A DNA stretch of 64,000 bases from Pseudomonas flexibilis. Lineage in GTDB: Bacteria > Pseudomonadota > Gammaproteobacteria > Pseudomonadales > Pseudomonadaceae. The stretch is taken from positions 186,001 to 250,000 of the forward strand of contig NZ_JRUD01000007.1 in the NCBI RefSeq assembly GCF_000802425.1. Direction: 5' to 3'. The notes beneath the pieces were generated by a model. The model saw nothing but the letters and a program-made list of their open reading frames with translations. It was not told the DNA's origin and did no database searches. Shown here piece after piece: positions 26,278 through 35,268 of the stretch; the stretch's first letter is position 1; every line of letters begins with the position of its first letter. The position numbers were made by a program, and so were the translations under genes.

Positions 26278-27828
26278 ATGACTGCCGCTACGCCCCTGTC
26301 GCCCAGCGCGATACCCCATTGCAAGATCGCCATCCTCGGTACCGGCTTCTCCGGACTGGGCATGGCTATTCGCCTCAAGCAGGCGGGCGAGAACGATTTT
26401 CTGCTGCTTGAAAAGGAGGCAGGCGTTGGCGGCACCTGGCGCGTCAATCACTACCCCGGTTGCGCCTGCGATGTGCAATCGCACCTGTATTCCTTTTCCT
26501 TCGCGCCGAATCCCGAATGGTCGCGCATGTTCGCCCCGCAGCCGGAAATCAAGCGCTACCTGGAGGACTGCTGGGAGCGCTTCGGCCTGGCGCCGCATAC
26601 CCAGCTCAACACCGAACTCAGCCGTCTGAGCTGGAACGAAAGCAGCCAGCACTGGCTGATCGAGACCCGGGACGGCAAGCAGTTCAGCGCCCGCTTCGTG
26701 GTGTCCGGCATGGGTGGACTGTCTACCCCGGCCTTCCCCAGCATCAAGGGCCTGAAGACGTTCAAGGGCAAGCTGTTCCATTCCCAGCAGTGGGACCACG
26801 ACTATGACCTGAGCGGCAAGCGCGTGGCGGTGATCGGCACGGGCGCCTCGGCCATCCAGTTCGTGCCGCAGATCCAGCCCAGGATCGGCCAGCTCGACCT
26901 GTATCAGCGCACCCCGCCGTGGATCATGCCCAAACCCGACCGTACCATCAGCGAGCGCGAGCGCCGCCTGTTCCGCCGTCACCCTGCCCTGCAGAAACTC
27001 TGGCGTGGCGGCATCTACAGCTTCCTGGAGGCCCGTGTACTGGGCTTCGCCATCAGTCCGCAGATCCTGCGCCTCGCCAGCCTGGTGGCGCGCCATCACC
27101 TGCGCAAGCAGATCCGCGACCCCGAACTGCGCCGCAAGCTGACGCCCGATTACGTAATGGGCTGCAAGCGGGTACTGATCTCCAACGACTACTATCCGGC
27201 ACTGACCCAGCCGAACGTGTCGCTGATCACCGACGGCATCGCCGAGGTTCGCGCCCACAGCATCGTCACCCAGGATGGCCAGGAACGCACGGTGGACGCC
27301 ATCATCCTGGGCACCGGCTTCACCCCCGCCGACCCCATCCCGCGCGGGCTGATCAGCGGCCGCAACGGTGTCGACCTGGTGGACAGCTGGCCGCGCGGCC
27401 CGGAGGCCTACAAGGGCACGACCACCGCCGGCTTCCCCAACCTGTTCTTCCTCATGGGACCGAACACCGGCCTGGGGCACAGCTCGATGGTGTACATGAT
27501 CGAGTCACAAATCCAGTACGTAATGAGCGCGCTGCAGCTGCTCGATGAACGCGCCCTGGATACCGTCGAGGTCAAGCGCGAGGCCCAGGAACGCTTCAAC
27601 CGCAAGATCGACCAGACCTCCGCCCGCACCGTGTGGCAGTCGGGCGGCTGCGCCAGCTGGTACCTGCATCCGCAGAGCGGTCGCAACTGCACCGTCTGGC
27701 CCGGCTTCACCTGGCGCTTCCGGCAGATCACCCGGCATTTTGATCCGGCGGCCTATCACTTCAGCCGCCAGCCCGACGCCGAGGAAGTATTGGAGACGGA
27801 GCCGGAGCAACAGGAGGCGCGCGCATGA
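26278..27828 (+). CDS. Baeyer-Villiger-type flavin monooxygenase
   Basis: A 516-residue FAD/NADPH enzyme inserting oxygen into ketones. The FAD motif GTGFSG is at residues 21-26, the type I Baeyer-Villiger fingerprint FxGxxxHxxxW is intact at F162-W172 (FKGKLFHSQQW), and the NADPH motif GTGASA is at 187-192. The ATG at 26278 begins the conserved protein. The next gene, a short-chain dehydrogenase, overlaps by four bases, suggesting oxidation of an alcohol to the ketone and then to an ester. Divergent tetR is the likely regulator. The substrate cannot be read from the sequence. Confidence 0.88.
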   Translation: MTAATPLSPSAIPHCKIAILGTGFSGLGMAIRLKQAGENDFLLLEKEAGVGGTWRVNHYPGCACDVQSHLYSFSFAPNPEWSRMFAPQPEIKRYLEDCWERFGLAPHTQLNTELSRLSWNESSQHWLIETRDGKQFSARFVVSGMGGLSTPAFPSIKGLKTFKGKLFHSQQWDHDYDLSGKRVAVIGTGASAIQFVPQIQPRIGQLDLYQRTPPWIMPKPDRTISERERRLFRRHPALQKLWRGGIYSFLEARVLGFAISPQILRLASLVARHHLRKQIRDPELRRKLTPDYVMGCKRVLISNDYYPALTQPNVSLITDGIAEVRAHSIVTQDGQERTVDAIILGTGFTPADPIPRGLISGRNGVDLVDSWPRGPEAYKGTTTAGFPNLFFLMGPNTGLGHSSMVYMIESQIQYVMSALQLLDERALDTVEVKREAQERFNRKIDQTSARTVWQSGGCASWYLHPQSGRNCTVWPGFTWRFRQITRHFDPAAYHFSRQPDAEEVLETEPEQQEARA

Positions 27829-28703
27829 AGAGCTTCCACGACAAGGTGGCCGCCATCACCGGCGCCGGCTCCGGGATAGGCCGCGCCCTGGCGCTGAACC
27901 TGGCGCGACAGGGCTGCGAGCTGGCACTTAGCGACATCAACGAGCAAGGGCTGGCGGAAACCGTGGAACAGGCGCGCCGCTTCGAGGTGAAGGTCAGCCA
28001 TCAGCGGGTGGACGTGGCCGATTTCGAGGCCGTGCGGCACTGGGCCGACCAGGTGATGATCGACCACGGTAGGGTGAACCTGATCATCAACAACGCCGGC
28101 GTCGCACAGGGCGGAAGCGTGGAAGGCAATGCGCTGGACGACTACCACTGGATCATGGATATCAACTTCTGGGGGGTCGTCCATGGCACCAAGGCGTTTC
28201 TGCCCTACCTGAAGGCCAGCGGCGCCGGGCACATCGTCAATGTCTCCAGCGTGTTCGGCCTGTTCGCCCAACCCGGCATGAGCGCCTACAACGCCACCAA
28301 GTATGCGGTGCGCGGCTTTACCGAATCGCTGCGCCAGGAGCTGGATATCGCCGATTGCGGCGTCTCCGCCAGTTGTGTGCATCCGGGTGGCATCCGTACC
28401 AACATCGCACTCAGCGCACGCATGAACGACAGCCTGGTAACGGTGACCGGCCAGGACGCCAACCAGTCGCGACAGCAGTTCAACGACCTGCTGCTGCGCA
28501 CCAGCCCGGAAAAGGCTGCGGCGGTGATCCTGCGCGGCGTGCAGCGCAACCAGCGACGTATCCTGATCGGCCTCGACGCCCGGGGCGTGGACCTGATGAT
28601 GCGCGGCATGCCGGCGCTGTACCAGCGCATGGTGGTGCTGAGCATGCGGCTGGCGGCGCGCTTTGCGCCCAAGAACTCCGGCAAGACCGAGCTGGCGGAG
28701 TGA
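27825..28703 (+). CDS. Short-chain dehydrogenase/reductase
   Basis: A 292-residue classical SDR. The cofactor motif TGAGSGIG is at residues 12-19, NNAG at about 89-92, the catalytic Ser at 141/142 (NVSS) and Y155-x3-K159 (YNATK). The acidic residue after the second strand (LSDINE) favours NAD(H). It is translationally coupled to the monooxygenase (ATGA overlap) and probably interconverts the alcohol and ketone forms of its substrate. A T-rich hairpin follows. Confidence 0.9.
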   Translation: MKSFHDKVAAITGAGSGIGRALALNLARQGCELALSDINEQGLAETVEQARRFEVKVSHQRVDVADFEAVRHWADQVMIDHGRVNLIINNAGVAQGGSVEGNALDDYHWIMDINFWGVVHGTKAFLPYLKASGAGHIVNVSSVFGLFAQPGMSAYNATKYAVRGFTESLRQELDIADCGVSASCVHPGGIRTNIALSARMNDSLVTVTGQDANQSRQQFNDLLLRTSPEKAAAVILRGVQRNQRRILIGLDARGVDLMMRGMPALYQRMVVLSMRLAARFAPKNSGKTELAE

Positions 28704-28720
28704 CTCCCTGCTGAGCCTTT

Positions 28721-28748
28721 GGCCGCGTCTTCCGGCGCGGCCTTTTTT
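28721..28748 (+). terminator. Rho-independent terminator
   Basis: GGCCGCG and CGCGGCC form a 7-bp stem with an 8-base loop, followed directly by six T bases (28743-28748). It ends the monooxygenase/SDR operon, 17 bases after the SDR stop and 11 before the end of the convergent acyl-CoA dehydrogenase gene. Confidence 0.85.
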
Positions 28749-28758
28749 AACCAGCGGA

Positions 28759-29907
28759 TCACAGGCCCATCTGCTTGCTGATGATCTCGTTCATGATTTC
28801 CCGCGTGCCGCCGCCGATCGACAGAATGCGGTTGTCGCGGTACAGGCGTTCGACACGGCTCTCGCGCATGAAACCCATGCCGCCGAGGATCTGGGTGGCG
28901 TCGTAGACGATGCGGTCAGACACGTCGGTGGCGAAGTTCTTGGCCATGGAGATCTCCTTGACCACGCTCTTGCCGACCGCCATCTTCGCCGCCTGGCGAT
29001 AGGTGAACTCGCGGGACACTTCCAGCTGGGTGGCCATTTCCGCCAGACGATGCTTGATCACCTGGAACTTGCTGATCGGCTTGCCGAACGCCTTGCGGTC
29101 GCGGGCCCAGGCCAGGGCGTCCTCAAGGGCCATCTGCGCGGTCATGTTGGCCATCAGCGCCAGGGCCAGACGCTCGCTCTGGAAGTTGGCCATGATGCCG
29201 GCGAAGCCCATGTTCTCGGCACCGATAAGGTTCTCCACCGGCACCCGGCAATCATCGAAGAACAGCTCGGCGGTGTCCGAACACCACCAGCCCATTTTCT
29301 TGAGCTTGCGGCCGACACTGAAACCCCCAGTGCCCTTCTCGACCAGCAGCAGGCTGACGCCGCCGAAGCCTTCGCCACCGGTACGTACCGCCACGGTGTA
29401 GTAGTCGGCGCGCACACCGCTGGTGATGAAGGTCTTGCTACCGGTGACACGGTAGTGATCGCCCTCACGTACCGCACGGGTCTGCAGGTTGGCCACGTCG
29501 GAGCCACCGCCGGGCTCGGTGATGGCCAGGGCGATGATCTTGTCGCCGGCCAGCACTTCCGGCACCACGCGGTCGCGAATCGCCGGCCTGGCCCACTTGA
29601 GGACCGGCGGCAGGCCGATGTCCAGCGAGCAGAGGCTGGACACGAGGCCGGTGGAGCCACAACGAATCAGCTCTTCGCTGGCCGCGATCTTGGCGAACAG
29701 GTCGCCCTCGTGGCTGCCGCCGAACGGCTCGGGAAAGCCAATGCCAAGGATGCCGGCATCGCCGGCCTTCTTGTACAGCTCGCGGGGGAATTCCTCGGCC
29801 TCCTCCCAGTCGTCGATATGCGGCAGGATTTCCCGCTCGACGAAGCGGCGCACCGAATCGCGGACCAGTTGATGGGATTCGTCGAAGTATTCCTGGAATG
29901 CGGCCAT
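28759..29907 (-). CDS. Acyl-CoA dehydrogenase, long-chain type
   Basis: A 382-residue flavoprotein that introduces the alpha-beta double bond in acyl-CoA. FAD-binding stretches ALAITEPGGGSDVANLQTRA and FITSGVRADYY are present, and ILGGMGFMRESRVERLYRD precedes the C-terminus. Where short- and medium-chain enzymes have the catalytic Glu (YEGT) this protein has IGGGT, the pattern of long-chain/isovaleryl types, whose base lies elsewhere. The ATG at 29907 (GGAG upstream) is preferred to a 20-residue longer reading. An 18-bp palindrome lies upstream. Confidence 0.88.
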   Translation of the reverse strand: MAAFQEYFDESHQLVRDSVRRFVEREILPHIDDWEEAEEFPRELYKKAGDAGILGIGFPEPFGGSHEGDLFAKIAASEELIRCGSTGLVSSLCSLDIGLPPVLKWARPAIRDRVVPEVLAGDKIIALAITEPGGGSDVANLQTRAVREGDHYRVTGSKTFITSGVRADYYTVAVRTGGEGFGGVSLLLVEKGTGGFSVGRKLKKMGWWCSDTAELFFDDCRVPVENLIGAENMGFAGIMANFQSERLALALMANMTAQMALEDALAWARDRKAFGKPISKFQVIKHRLAEMATQLEVSREFTYRQAAKMAVGKSVVKEISMAKNFATDVSDRIVYDATQILGGMGFMRESRVERLYRDNRILSIGGGTREIMNEIISKQMGL

Positions 29908-29943
29908 GGGTCGGCTCCGGTTTGTTATTGTGGCCGGAACCTT

Positions 29944-29961
29944 ACCAAGCGCTTGCTTGGT
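29944..29961. promoter_or_regulatory. Operator-like palindrome upstream of the acyl-CoA dehydrogenase
   Basis: ACCAAGC and GCTTGGT are perfect 7-bp arms around GCTT, with the inner AAGCGCTT also palindromic. It lies 37 bases upstream of the acyl-CoA dehydrogenase start, over the expected promoter. Palindromes of this sort are common sites of TetR-type fatty acid regulators, but no such regulator gene is adjacent apart from the one at 25411-26109, whose own operator differs. Confidence 0.5.
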
Positions 29962-29976
29962 TATCAACTGAACAAT

Positions 29977-30011
29977 AAAAGGCCCTCTCCGCGTGAACGC
30001 AGCGAGGGCCT
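29977..30011 (-). terminator. Terminator after recR
   Basis: On the minus strand AGGCCCTC and GAGGGCCT form a perfect 8-bp stem followed by TTTT (29980-29977). It starts four bases after the recR stop and is a good Rho-independent terminator. Confidence 0.85.
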
Positions 30012-30014
30012 GTC

Positions 30015-30614
30015 TTACAGATTGATCGGCTTACGCCCCGCCAGCGCATGGGCCAGGGTGCCGCCATCCACCAGCTCCAGCTCGCCACCCAGCGGCACGC
30101 CATGGGCGATGCGGGACACCACCAGGCCCTTGGGCAGCAGCAACTGGGCGATGTAATGGGCGGTGGCCTCGCCTTCCACGGTGGGGTTGGTGGCCAGGAT
30201 CACTTCGCTGAAACCGCCCTGGGCGATGCGTTCGAGCAGCTCGGGTATACCGATGGCTTCCGGCCCCAGGCCATCCAGCGGCGACAGGTGTCCCTTGAGC
30301 ACGAAGTAGCGGCCGCGAAAACCGGTCTGGTCGACCGCGAAGACGTCCAGCGGGCTCTGCACCACACACAGCAGGCTGTCGTCACGGCGCGGGTCGCTGC
30401 ATTGCGGGCAGATCTCGTCTTCGCTGAGGGTTCGGCACTGCCGGCAGTAGCCGACACCTTCCATAGCCTTGCGCAGCGCCTCGGCCAGGCGTAATCCACC
30501 GCTGCGGTCGCGCTCCAGCAATTGCAGGGCCATGCGTTGCGCGGTCTTCTGGCCGACGCCGGGCAGGATGCGCAGGGCGTCGATGAGCTGGCGGATCAGC
30601 GGAGTGAAACTCAT
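30015..30614 (-). CDS. recR: Recombination mediator RecR
   Basis: A 199-residue protein of the RecFOR pathway that helps load RecA on gapped DNA. The N-terminal helix-hairpin-helix ([17 protein letters not shown]), a zinc finger with C57, C60, C69 and C72, and a Toprim domain ([17 protein letters not shown]..., [15 protein letters not shown]) are in the usual order. The ATG at 30614 starts the conserved [14 protein letters not shown]. In many pseudomonads recR follows dnaX-ybaB; here a DJ-1 gene lies between. Confidence 0.97.
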   Translation of the reverse strand: MSFTPLIRQLIDALRILPGVGQKTAQRMALQLLERDRSGGLRLAEALRKAMEGVGYCRQCRTLSEDEICPQCSDPRRDDSLLCVVQSPLDVFAVDQTGFRGRYFVLKGHLSPLDGLGPEAIGIPELLERIAQGGFSEVILATNPTVEGEATAHYIAQLLLPKGLVVSRIAHGVPLGGELELVDGGTLAHALAGRKPINL

Positions 30615-30673
30615 GGGAACTACTGCCGGACTGCTGGAAAGACGCGGGTTATACCCGCGCCCGCCAGCAGGCG

Positions 30674-31351
30674 TCAATCGGCCCGCTCCGCCTGTTCCAA
30701 GGCTTCCAGCACCCGGCGGGCGGCCAGCTCGCTGGAGGCTGGATTCTGTCCGGTGATCAGATTGTGGTCGCGAATCACGAAGGGCGCGAAGCTCTCACCC
30801 ACCTCCACCAGGGCGCCCAGCTCGCGCAGGGTGCTTTCCAGCAGGAACGGCACGGCCTGTTCCAGGCCCATGGCCATTTCCTCGGCGTCGCTGAAGGCGG
30901 TCAGCTGACGGCCCTCGACCAGCGGCTTGCCGTCCTTGCGCTCCGCTCCGACAAATGCCGACGGACCATGGCAGACCGCCGACCAGACCTTGCCCTGGGC
31001 CTCGAACTCGGCCAACAAGCGCCCCAGCACCGGATGCCCGGGCAGGTCGAACACGGTGCCGTGGCCGCCGGGCAGGAAGATGGCCTCGAAATCCCGCGCG
31101 CTCAGGCGGGTGTCCAGCACCTCGGTGTCGCGCAAGGCGTCACGGGCACGCTGCCATTCCGGGCGATGCTCTTCGAGGCTGCGCGGATCCAGCGGCGTGG
31201 CGCCACCCTTCGGGCTGGCCACGCGCACCCGGCAGCCGGCGTCGAGGAAGATCTTGTAGGGGATGGCGAACTCCTCCAGCCACAGGCCGGTGGGTTCGCC
31301 GTTGAGCAGGCGGTCAGCGCTGGTGACCACCATGAGGATGTGCCGGCTCAT
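30674..31351 (-). CDS. DJ-1/PfpI family protein, Hsp31-like
   Basis: A 225-residue class I glutamine amidotransferase-like protein. The nucleophile elbow AVCHGPSA contains C127, and E26/E27 in GLWLEEF are placed as the acidic partner of DJ-1 cysteines. [11 protein letters not shown] is typical of the Hsp31/YhbO branch. Possible roles are glyoxalase III activity, deglycation or chaperoning under electrophile stress. The start at 31351 begins the conserved [13 protein letters not shown]. It sits between ybaB and recR on the same strand, with a 59-base gap to recR and 96 to ybaB. Confidence 0.85.
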   Translation of the reverse strand: MSRHILMVVTSADRLLNGEPTGLWLEEFAIPYKIFLDAGCRVRVASPKGGATPLDPRSLEEHRPEWQRARDALRDTEVLDTRLSARDFEAIFLPGGHGTVFDLPGHPVLGRLLAEFEAQGKVWSAVCHGPSAFVGAERKDGKPLVEGRQLTAFSDAEEMAMGLEQAVPFLLESTLRELGALVEVGESFAPFVIRDHNLITGQNPASSELAARRVLEALEQAERAD

Positions 31352-31447
31352 CGTTCGTCTCCGCCGTTCGGGGTGTGAAGGCAAGACCACGCCGCAACAC
31401 GGGGGTTCGCCTCGGCACCGGCGAAACCGGCGCCGAGGCATGCCTGG

Positions 31448-31774
31448 TCAGAACGGCATCTTGAAGCCGGGCGGCAGCTGCATGCCGGCGGTCATGCCGG
31501 CCATCTTGTCCTGGCTGTTCTTCTCGATCTTGCGCACGGCGTCGTTGACGGCGGCGGCGATCAGGTCCTCGAGGATGTCCTTGTCTTCCTGCATCAGGCT
31601 GTCGTCGAGGCTGACGCGCTTGACGTCATGGCGACCGTTCATCACCACGCTGACCAGCCCGGCGCCGGCCTGGCCGGTCACCTCGGCGTTGGCCAGCTCT
31701 TCCTGCATCTTCTGCATCTTTTCCTGCATCTGCTGGGCCTGCTTCATCAGGCCTGCCATGCCACCTTTCATCAT
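31448..31774 (-). CDS. YbaB/EbfC nucleoid-associated protein
   Basis: A 108-residue DNA-binding protein opening [27 protein letters not shown], with a helical N-terminus and the family stretch [26 protein letters not shown]. It forms dimers on DNA. It starts 10 bases after the dnaX stop, so the pair is an operon as in most proteobacteria. Confidence 0.95.
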   Translation of the reverse strand: MMKGGMAGLMKQAQQMQEKMQKMQEELANAEVTGQAGAGLVSVVMNGRHDVKRVSLDDSLMQEDKDILEDLIAAAVNDAVRKIEKNSQDKMAGMTAGMQLPPGFKMPF

Positions 31775-31784
31775 GATGGGTTCC

Positions 31785-33752
31785 TCAGGTGTTCAAGGGT
31801 TCGATGGAGTCCGGGCGAATCATCGCGCCGAACTGTTGGATCATTTCGCGCACCAGCGGGTCGTCATGGATCGACTGCTCGGCCTGGCGCTGACGCTCGG
31901 CACGCCCGCGCGCAGCGGCCTGGGCGGGAGTTTCCTGCTCGGGGCGGACGATCTCCACCTCGAGCTGTACGCTGCGGCCCAGGTAGTGATTGAGCGCCTC
32001 GTTCATGCGGCGCAGCTGGGCGGCATTGAACAGCGCACTCTGGGTCGGCTCCAGGTGCAGGCGCCAGGTATCTCCGGCCGCCACCAACGAGCAGTTGGCG
32101 GCGATGCTGGCAGTCAGGCCGGCCAACCCCAGGCGCGGATAGATATCCAGCCACTCGGCCGCCAGGCCGGTAGCCGGCTGCGCGGCGGGCAACTGATCCT
32201 CGGCAGGCGCAGTTGTCTCGTCAGCATCCGCGTAGTCGTAGCTGGCCAGGGAATCGTAGTAATCATCGGCAGGGGGCGGCGGTTCGTCATCGTCCCGGCC
32301 GTCATCGACCTCGGTACTGATATCCGGCGCCGCCGCGCCCTGCTCAGCCACTGGTGCGGGCGTCGGCTCGCTCACCACCGAAGCCGGCGCATCCTCCCAG
32401 GGGAGATCAATGGGCTCTTTCGCTACCGGCGCAGCGGGCGGCTCGGTCGCAACCGGCGCGGGTTCTACCACCACACTTGCCGCTGCGGCCTGCGGAGCCG
32501 GAGCCGGAGCCGGAGCCGCCACAGGCTCGGGGCGTGCCGGCGGCGCGGCAACGGGTGCAGGCGCAGCCGCCACAGGAGCCGCGCCGGCCACGCTTGCCGT
32601 GTCGGGATCAGCCGTGGCCGGGCTGATCCCCGTCGGCTTTAAAGGGGGGCGCGGCCCGCCTTCGGCGTCAGCCGGACGGAAGGCCAGCATGCGCAGCAGG
32701 ACCATCTCGAAACCGCTGCGCGGATCCGGGGCCAGCGGCAGGTCGCGGCGGCCGATCAGACCCATTTGGTAATAGAACTGCACATCCTCGGCCGGCAGCG
32801 CGCCGGCCAGCTCCAGCACGCGCTCGCGGTCGCCCTGGCCGTTGTCCACGGCATCCGGCAACACCTGGGCGATGGCCACGCGGTGCAGCACGTTGAGCAT
32901 TTCCGCCAGCACGCCGTTCCAGTCCGGCCCCTGCTCAGCCAGGTGGCGCACGGCGTCCATCAACGCACGGGCGTCGCCCTCGATCAGCGCATGCAGCACG
33001 CCATAGACCTGGCCGTGATCAAGAGTGCCGAGCATGCTGCGCACATCCGCGGCCAGCACCTTGCCCTCGCCAAAGGCGATCGCCTGATCGGTGAGGCTCA
33101 TGGCATCGCGCATCGAGCCATCGGCGGCGCGGCCGAGCAGCCACAGGGCGTCCGGTTCGAAGGGCACGTTCTCGGCGGTCAGCACATGGGTCAGATGCTC
33201 GACCACGCGCTCCGGCGGCATGTTCTTCAGGGAGAACTGCAGGCAGCGCGACAGGATGGTGACCGGCAGCTTCTGCGGATCGGTGGTGGCCAGCAGGAAC
33301 TTGACGTGCGGCGGCGGCTCTTCGAGGGTCTTGAGCAGGGCGTTGAACGAGTGCGTGGACAGCATGTGCACTTCGTCGATCAGGTAGACCTTGTAACGCC
33401 CGCGGGTCGGCGCGTACTGCACGTTCTCCAGCAGCTCGCGGGTATCTTCCACCTTGGTGCGGCTGGCGGCGTCGACTTCGATCAGGTCGACGAAGCGGCC
33501 TTCATCAATCTCGCGGCACACCGAGCACTGGCCGCAGGGCGTGGAGCTGACGCCGGTCTCGCAATTCAGGCACTTGGCCAGGATGCGCGCGATGGTGGTC
33601 TTGCCCACCCCACGGGTGCCGGTAAACAGGTAGGCATGGTGCAAGCGCTGGCTGTCCAGGGCGTTGATCAGGGCCTTGAGCACGTGGGTCTGGCCGACCA
33701 TCTCGCGGAAGCTGCGCGGGCGCCATTTGCGTGCAAGAACCTGATAACTCAT
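31785..33752 (-). CDS. dnaX: DNA polymerase III subunits tau and gamma
   Basis: The full 655-residue frame is tau, the clamp-loader subunit that also couples the polymerase to DnaB. Walker A GTRGVGKT is at residues 45-52, zinc-binding cysteines at C64, C73, C76 and C79, and the DExH-type IDEVHML and sensor [15 protein letters not shown] follow. Domains I-III end near residue 370; then comes an Ala/Pro-rich linker and the C-terminal tau domain. Directly at the end of domain III (codons 371-372, minus-strand T TTA AAG) is a slippery heptamer with a strong hairpin six bases downstream. A -1 shift would give a 381-residue gamma protein. The start at 33752 begins [12 protein letters not shown]. 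Confidence 0.96.
   Translation of the reverse strand: MSYQVLARKWRPRSFREMVGQTHVLKALINALDSQRLHHAYLFTGTRGVGKTTIARILAKCLNCETGVSSTPCGQCSVCREIDEGRFVDLIEVDAASRTKVEDTRELLENVQYAPTRGRYKVYLIDEVHMLSTHSFNALLKTLEEPPPHVKFLLATTDPQKLPVTILSRCLQFSLKNMPPERVVEHLTHVLTAENVPFEPDALWLLGRAADGSMRDAMSLTDQAIAFGEGKVLAADVRSMLGTLDHGQVYGVLHALIEGDARALMDAVRHLAEQGPDWNGVLAEMLNVLHRVAIAQVLPDAVDNGQGDRERVLELAGALPAEDVQFYYQMGLIGRRDLPLAPDPRSGFEMVLLRMLAFRPADAEGGPRPPLKPTGISPATADPDTASVAGAAPVAAAPAPVAAPPARPEPVAAPAPAPAPQAAAASVVVEPAPVATEPPAAPVAKEPIDLPWEDAPASVVSEPTPAPVAEQGAAAPDISTEVDDGRDDDEPPPPADDYYDSLASYDYADADETTAPAEDQLPAAQPATGLAAEWLDIYPRLGLAGLTASIAANCSLVAAGDTWRLHLEPTQSALFNAAQLRRMNEALNHYLGRSVQLEVEIVRPEQETPAQAAARGRAERQRQAEQSIHDDPLVREMIQQFGAMIRPDSIEPLNT
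32604..32643 (-). promoter_or_regulatory. Programmed -1 frameshift signal in dnaX
   Basis: Reading the minus strand: slippery heptamer T-TTA-AAG in the zero frame (32643-32637), a 6-base spacer, then a hairpin with a perfect 10-bp stem (GGGATCAGCC, 32630-32621, and GGCTGATCCC, 32613-32604) and a 7-base loop. After a -1 slip the ribosome reads nine codons (ADGDQPGHG) and stops at TGA (32610-32608), which lies inside the stem. This has the X-XXY-YYZ form, spacing and stimulator of known dnaX frameshift sites, and the product would be 381 residues (372 + 9). Confidence 0.85.
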
Positions 33753-33864
33753 CGGAAGCCGTCGTGCGGAAGGGGAAAGGCGGTCATCGTAGCGGAGCAA
33801 GGCATAAATTGCATCCGCCGACCTGCCGGCCGTGCACCGATCCACAGGCGGGTGGCGCGGGGAG

Positions 33865-33877
33865 AATTGCTGCGCAA
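33865..33877 (+). promoter_or_regulatory. Candidate Ada box
   Basis: AATTGCTGCGCAA fits the E. coli Ada-box pattern AAT-N6-GCAA (the E. coli ada site is AATTAAAGCGCAA, matching at 10 of 13 positions). It lies 65 bases upstream of the ada ATG. Methylated Ada protein would bind here to activate its own gene. Confidence 0.6.
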
Positions 33878-33942
33878 GGACCGGAGTGTCCGCTGTCCGG
33901 CGCGGGATTAAGATGTCGGCAGGCTGAATCGGGAGACCCACC

Positions 33943-34974
33943 ATGAATCCGCAGGACCCTCGCTGGCAATCCGTGCTCGCCCGCGACAGCGGCGCGACTT
34001 TCATCTATGCGGTGTTGACCACTGGTATCTATTGCCGACCGGGCTGCCCTTCGCGCCTGCCCCGCCCGGAGAACATCCGCTTCTTCGCCTCGCCCGATGA
34101 CGCCGAGACCGCCGGATACCGCCCCTGCCGGCGCTGCATCGTCCAGGACAAGCGGGGCCAGCAGCTGGAGCGGATCACCGCCGCCTGCCGGCGGCTCGAA
34201 CTCGAGCCACAGGTTCCCGACCTGCACGAACTGGCCCGCGACGCCGGGCTGAGTCCCTGGCATTTCCACCGTCTGTTCAAGACCCACACGGGTCTGACGC
34301 CGCGCACCTACGCTGCCGAGCAGCGTGCCCGGCGCCTGCGGGCGACGCTGGAGGGCGGCCGCCCGGTGACAGAGGCCCTGCACGCTGCGGGCTTCGGCTC
34401 CAGCGGTCGCTTCTACGCGGCCGCCGATGATCTGCTGGGGATGACACCGGGGCGTTATCGCAAGGGCGGCGCGCGGGAGACCATTCACTACGCGCTGGGC
34501 GACTCCAGCCTGGGCAAGGTGCTGGTCGGCCGCAGCAGCCGGGGCATTTGCGCCATCCTGCTCGGCGACGATAGCGAGGCCTTGCTGGCCGAGCTGCGCG
34601 GACGCTTCCCGAAGGCCGAACTGCAGCCGGGCGAGGAGGGTTTCGAAACGCTGATCGGCCAGGTGATTCAACTGGTCGAGAATCCACGCCAGGGCCTGGC
34701 GCTGCCTCTGGACATCCGTGGCACCGTCTTCCAGGCGCGCGTCTGGCAGGCGCTACGGGCGATCCCGCCCGGCACCACCCTCAGCTATGCGCAACTGGCG
34801 GCACAACTCGACCAGCCCACCGCGGTACGTGCGGTAGCCGGCGCCTGCGCGGCCAACAGCCTGGCGGTGGCAATCCCCTGTCACCGCATCGTACGCAGCG
34901 ATGGCGAACTGTCCGGCTACCGCTGGGGGGTGGCGCGCAAGCGCGAACTGCTGAAGCGCGAACGGCAAGACTGA
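33943..34974 (+). CDS. ada: Bifunctional methylation-response regulator and O6-alkylguanine-DNA alkyltransferase
   Basis: A 343-residue Ada protein. The N-terminal zinc domain has C31, C35, C62 and C65; C31 is the methylphosphotriester acceptor. An AraC-type helix-turn-helix region follows (LARDAGLSPWHFHRLFKTHTGLTPRTYAAE, about residues 88-117, and the second half up to about 170). The C-terminal methyltransferase has the active-site PCHRIV near residue 309. It repairs O6-methylguanine and switches on the adaptive response. GGAGA precedes the ATG, and an Ada-box-like site lies upstream. Confidence 0.95.
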   Translation: MNPQDPRWQSVLARDSGATFIYAVLTTGIYCRPGCPSRLPRPENIRFFASPDDAETAGYRPCRRCIVQDKRGQQLERITAACRRLELEPQVPDLHELARDAGLSPWHFHRLFKTHTGLTPRTYAAEQRARRLRATLEGGRPVTEALHAAGFGSSGRFYAAADDLLGMTPGRYRKGGARETIHYALGDSSLGKVLVGRSSRGICAILLGDDSEALLAELRGRFPKAELQPGEEGFETLIGQVIQLVENPRQGLALPLDIRGTVFQARVWQALRAIPPGTTLSYAQLAAQLDQPTAVRAVAGACAANSLAVAIPCHRIVRSDGELSGYRWGVARKRELLKRERQD

Positions 34975-35020
34975 ATAGCAGCCGGCTGGCAGAATGGCCG
35001 CCCATTCCGCGAGACCGACC

Positions 35021-35242
35021 ATGAAGCCCGACGACCTTGTCCTGCTGGTGACCCGCAGCATGCCCTACGGCAAATATGAAGGCCGCCTGATCGCCGACCT
35101 GCCCGGCGACTACCTGGGCTGGTTCGCCCGCAAGGGCTTTCCCAAGGGGGAAATCGGCCGGCTGCTGGCACTGATGCACGAGATCGACCACAACGGACTG
35201 AACGCGCTGCTCGAGCCGTTGCGCAGGAATCGGGAAAACTGA
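35021..35242 (+). CDS. DUF3820 family protein
   Basis: A 73-residue protein (MKPDDLVLLVTRSMPYGKYEGRLIADLPGDYLGWFARKGFPKGEIGRLLALMHEIDHNGL...) matching DUF3820. The conserved MPYGKYEG...DLPxxYLxWF pattern also occurs in nuclease-associated domains, and some members are linked to nucleic acid metabolism, but no function is established. The ATG at 35021 begins the conserved sequence. It lies between ada and the 4.5S RNA gene, the latter on the opposite strand, its 3' end 26 bases away. Confidence 0.88.
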   Translation: MKPDDLVLLVTRSMPYGKYEGRLIADLPGDYLGWFARKGFPKGEIGRLLALMHEIDHNGLNALLEPLRRNREN

Positions 35243-35268
35243 AGGAAGAAACGCGGGAGGAAGATGGA

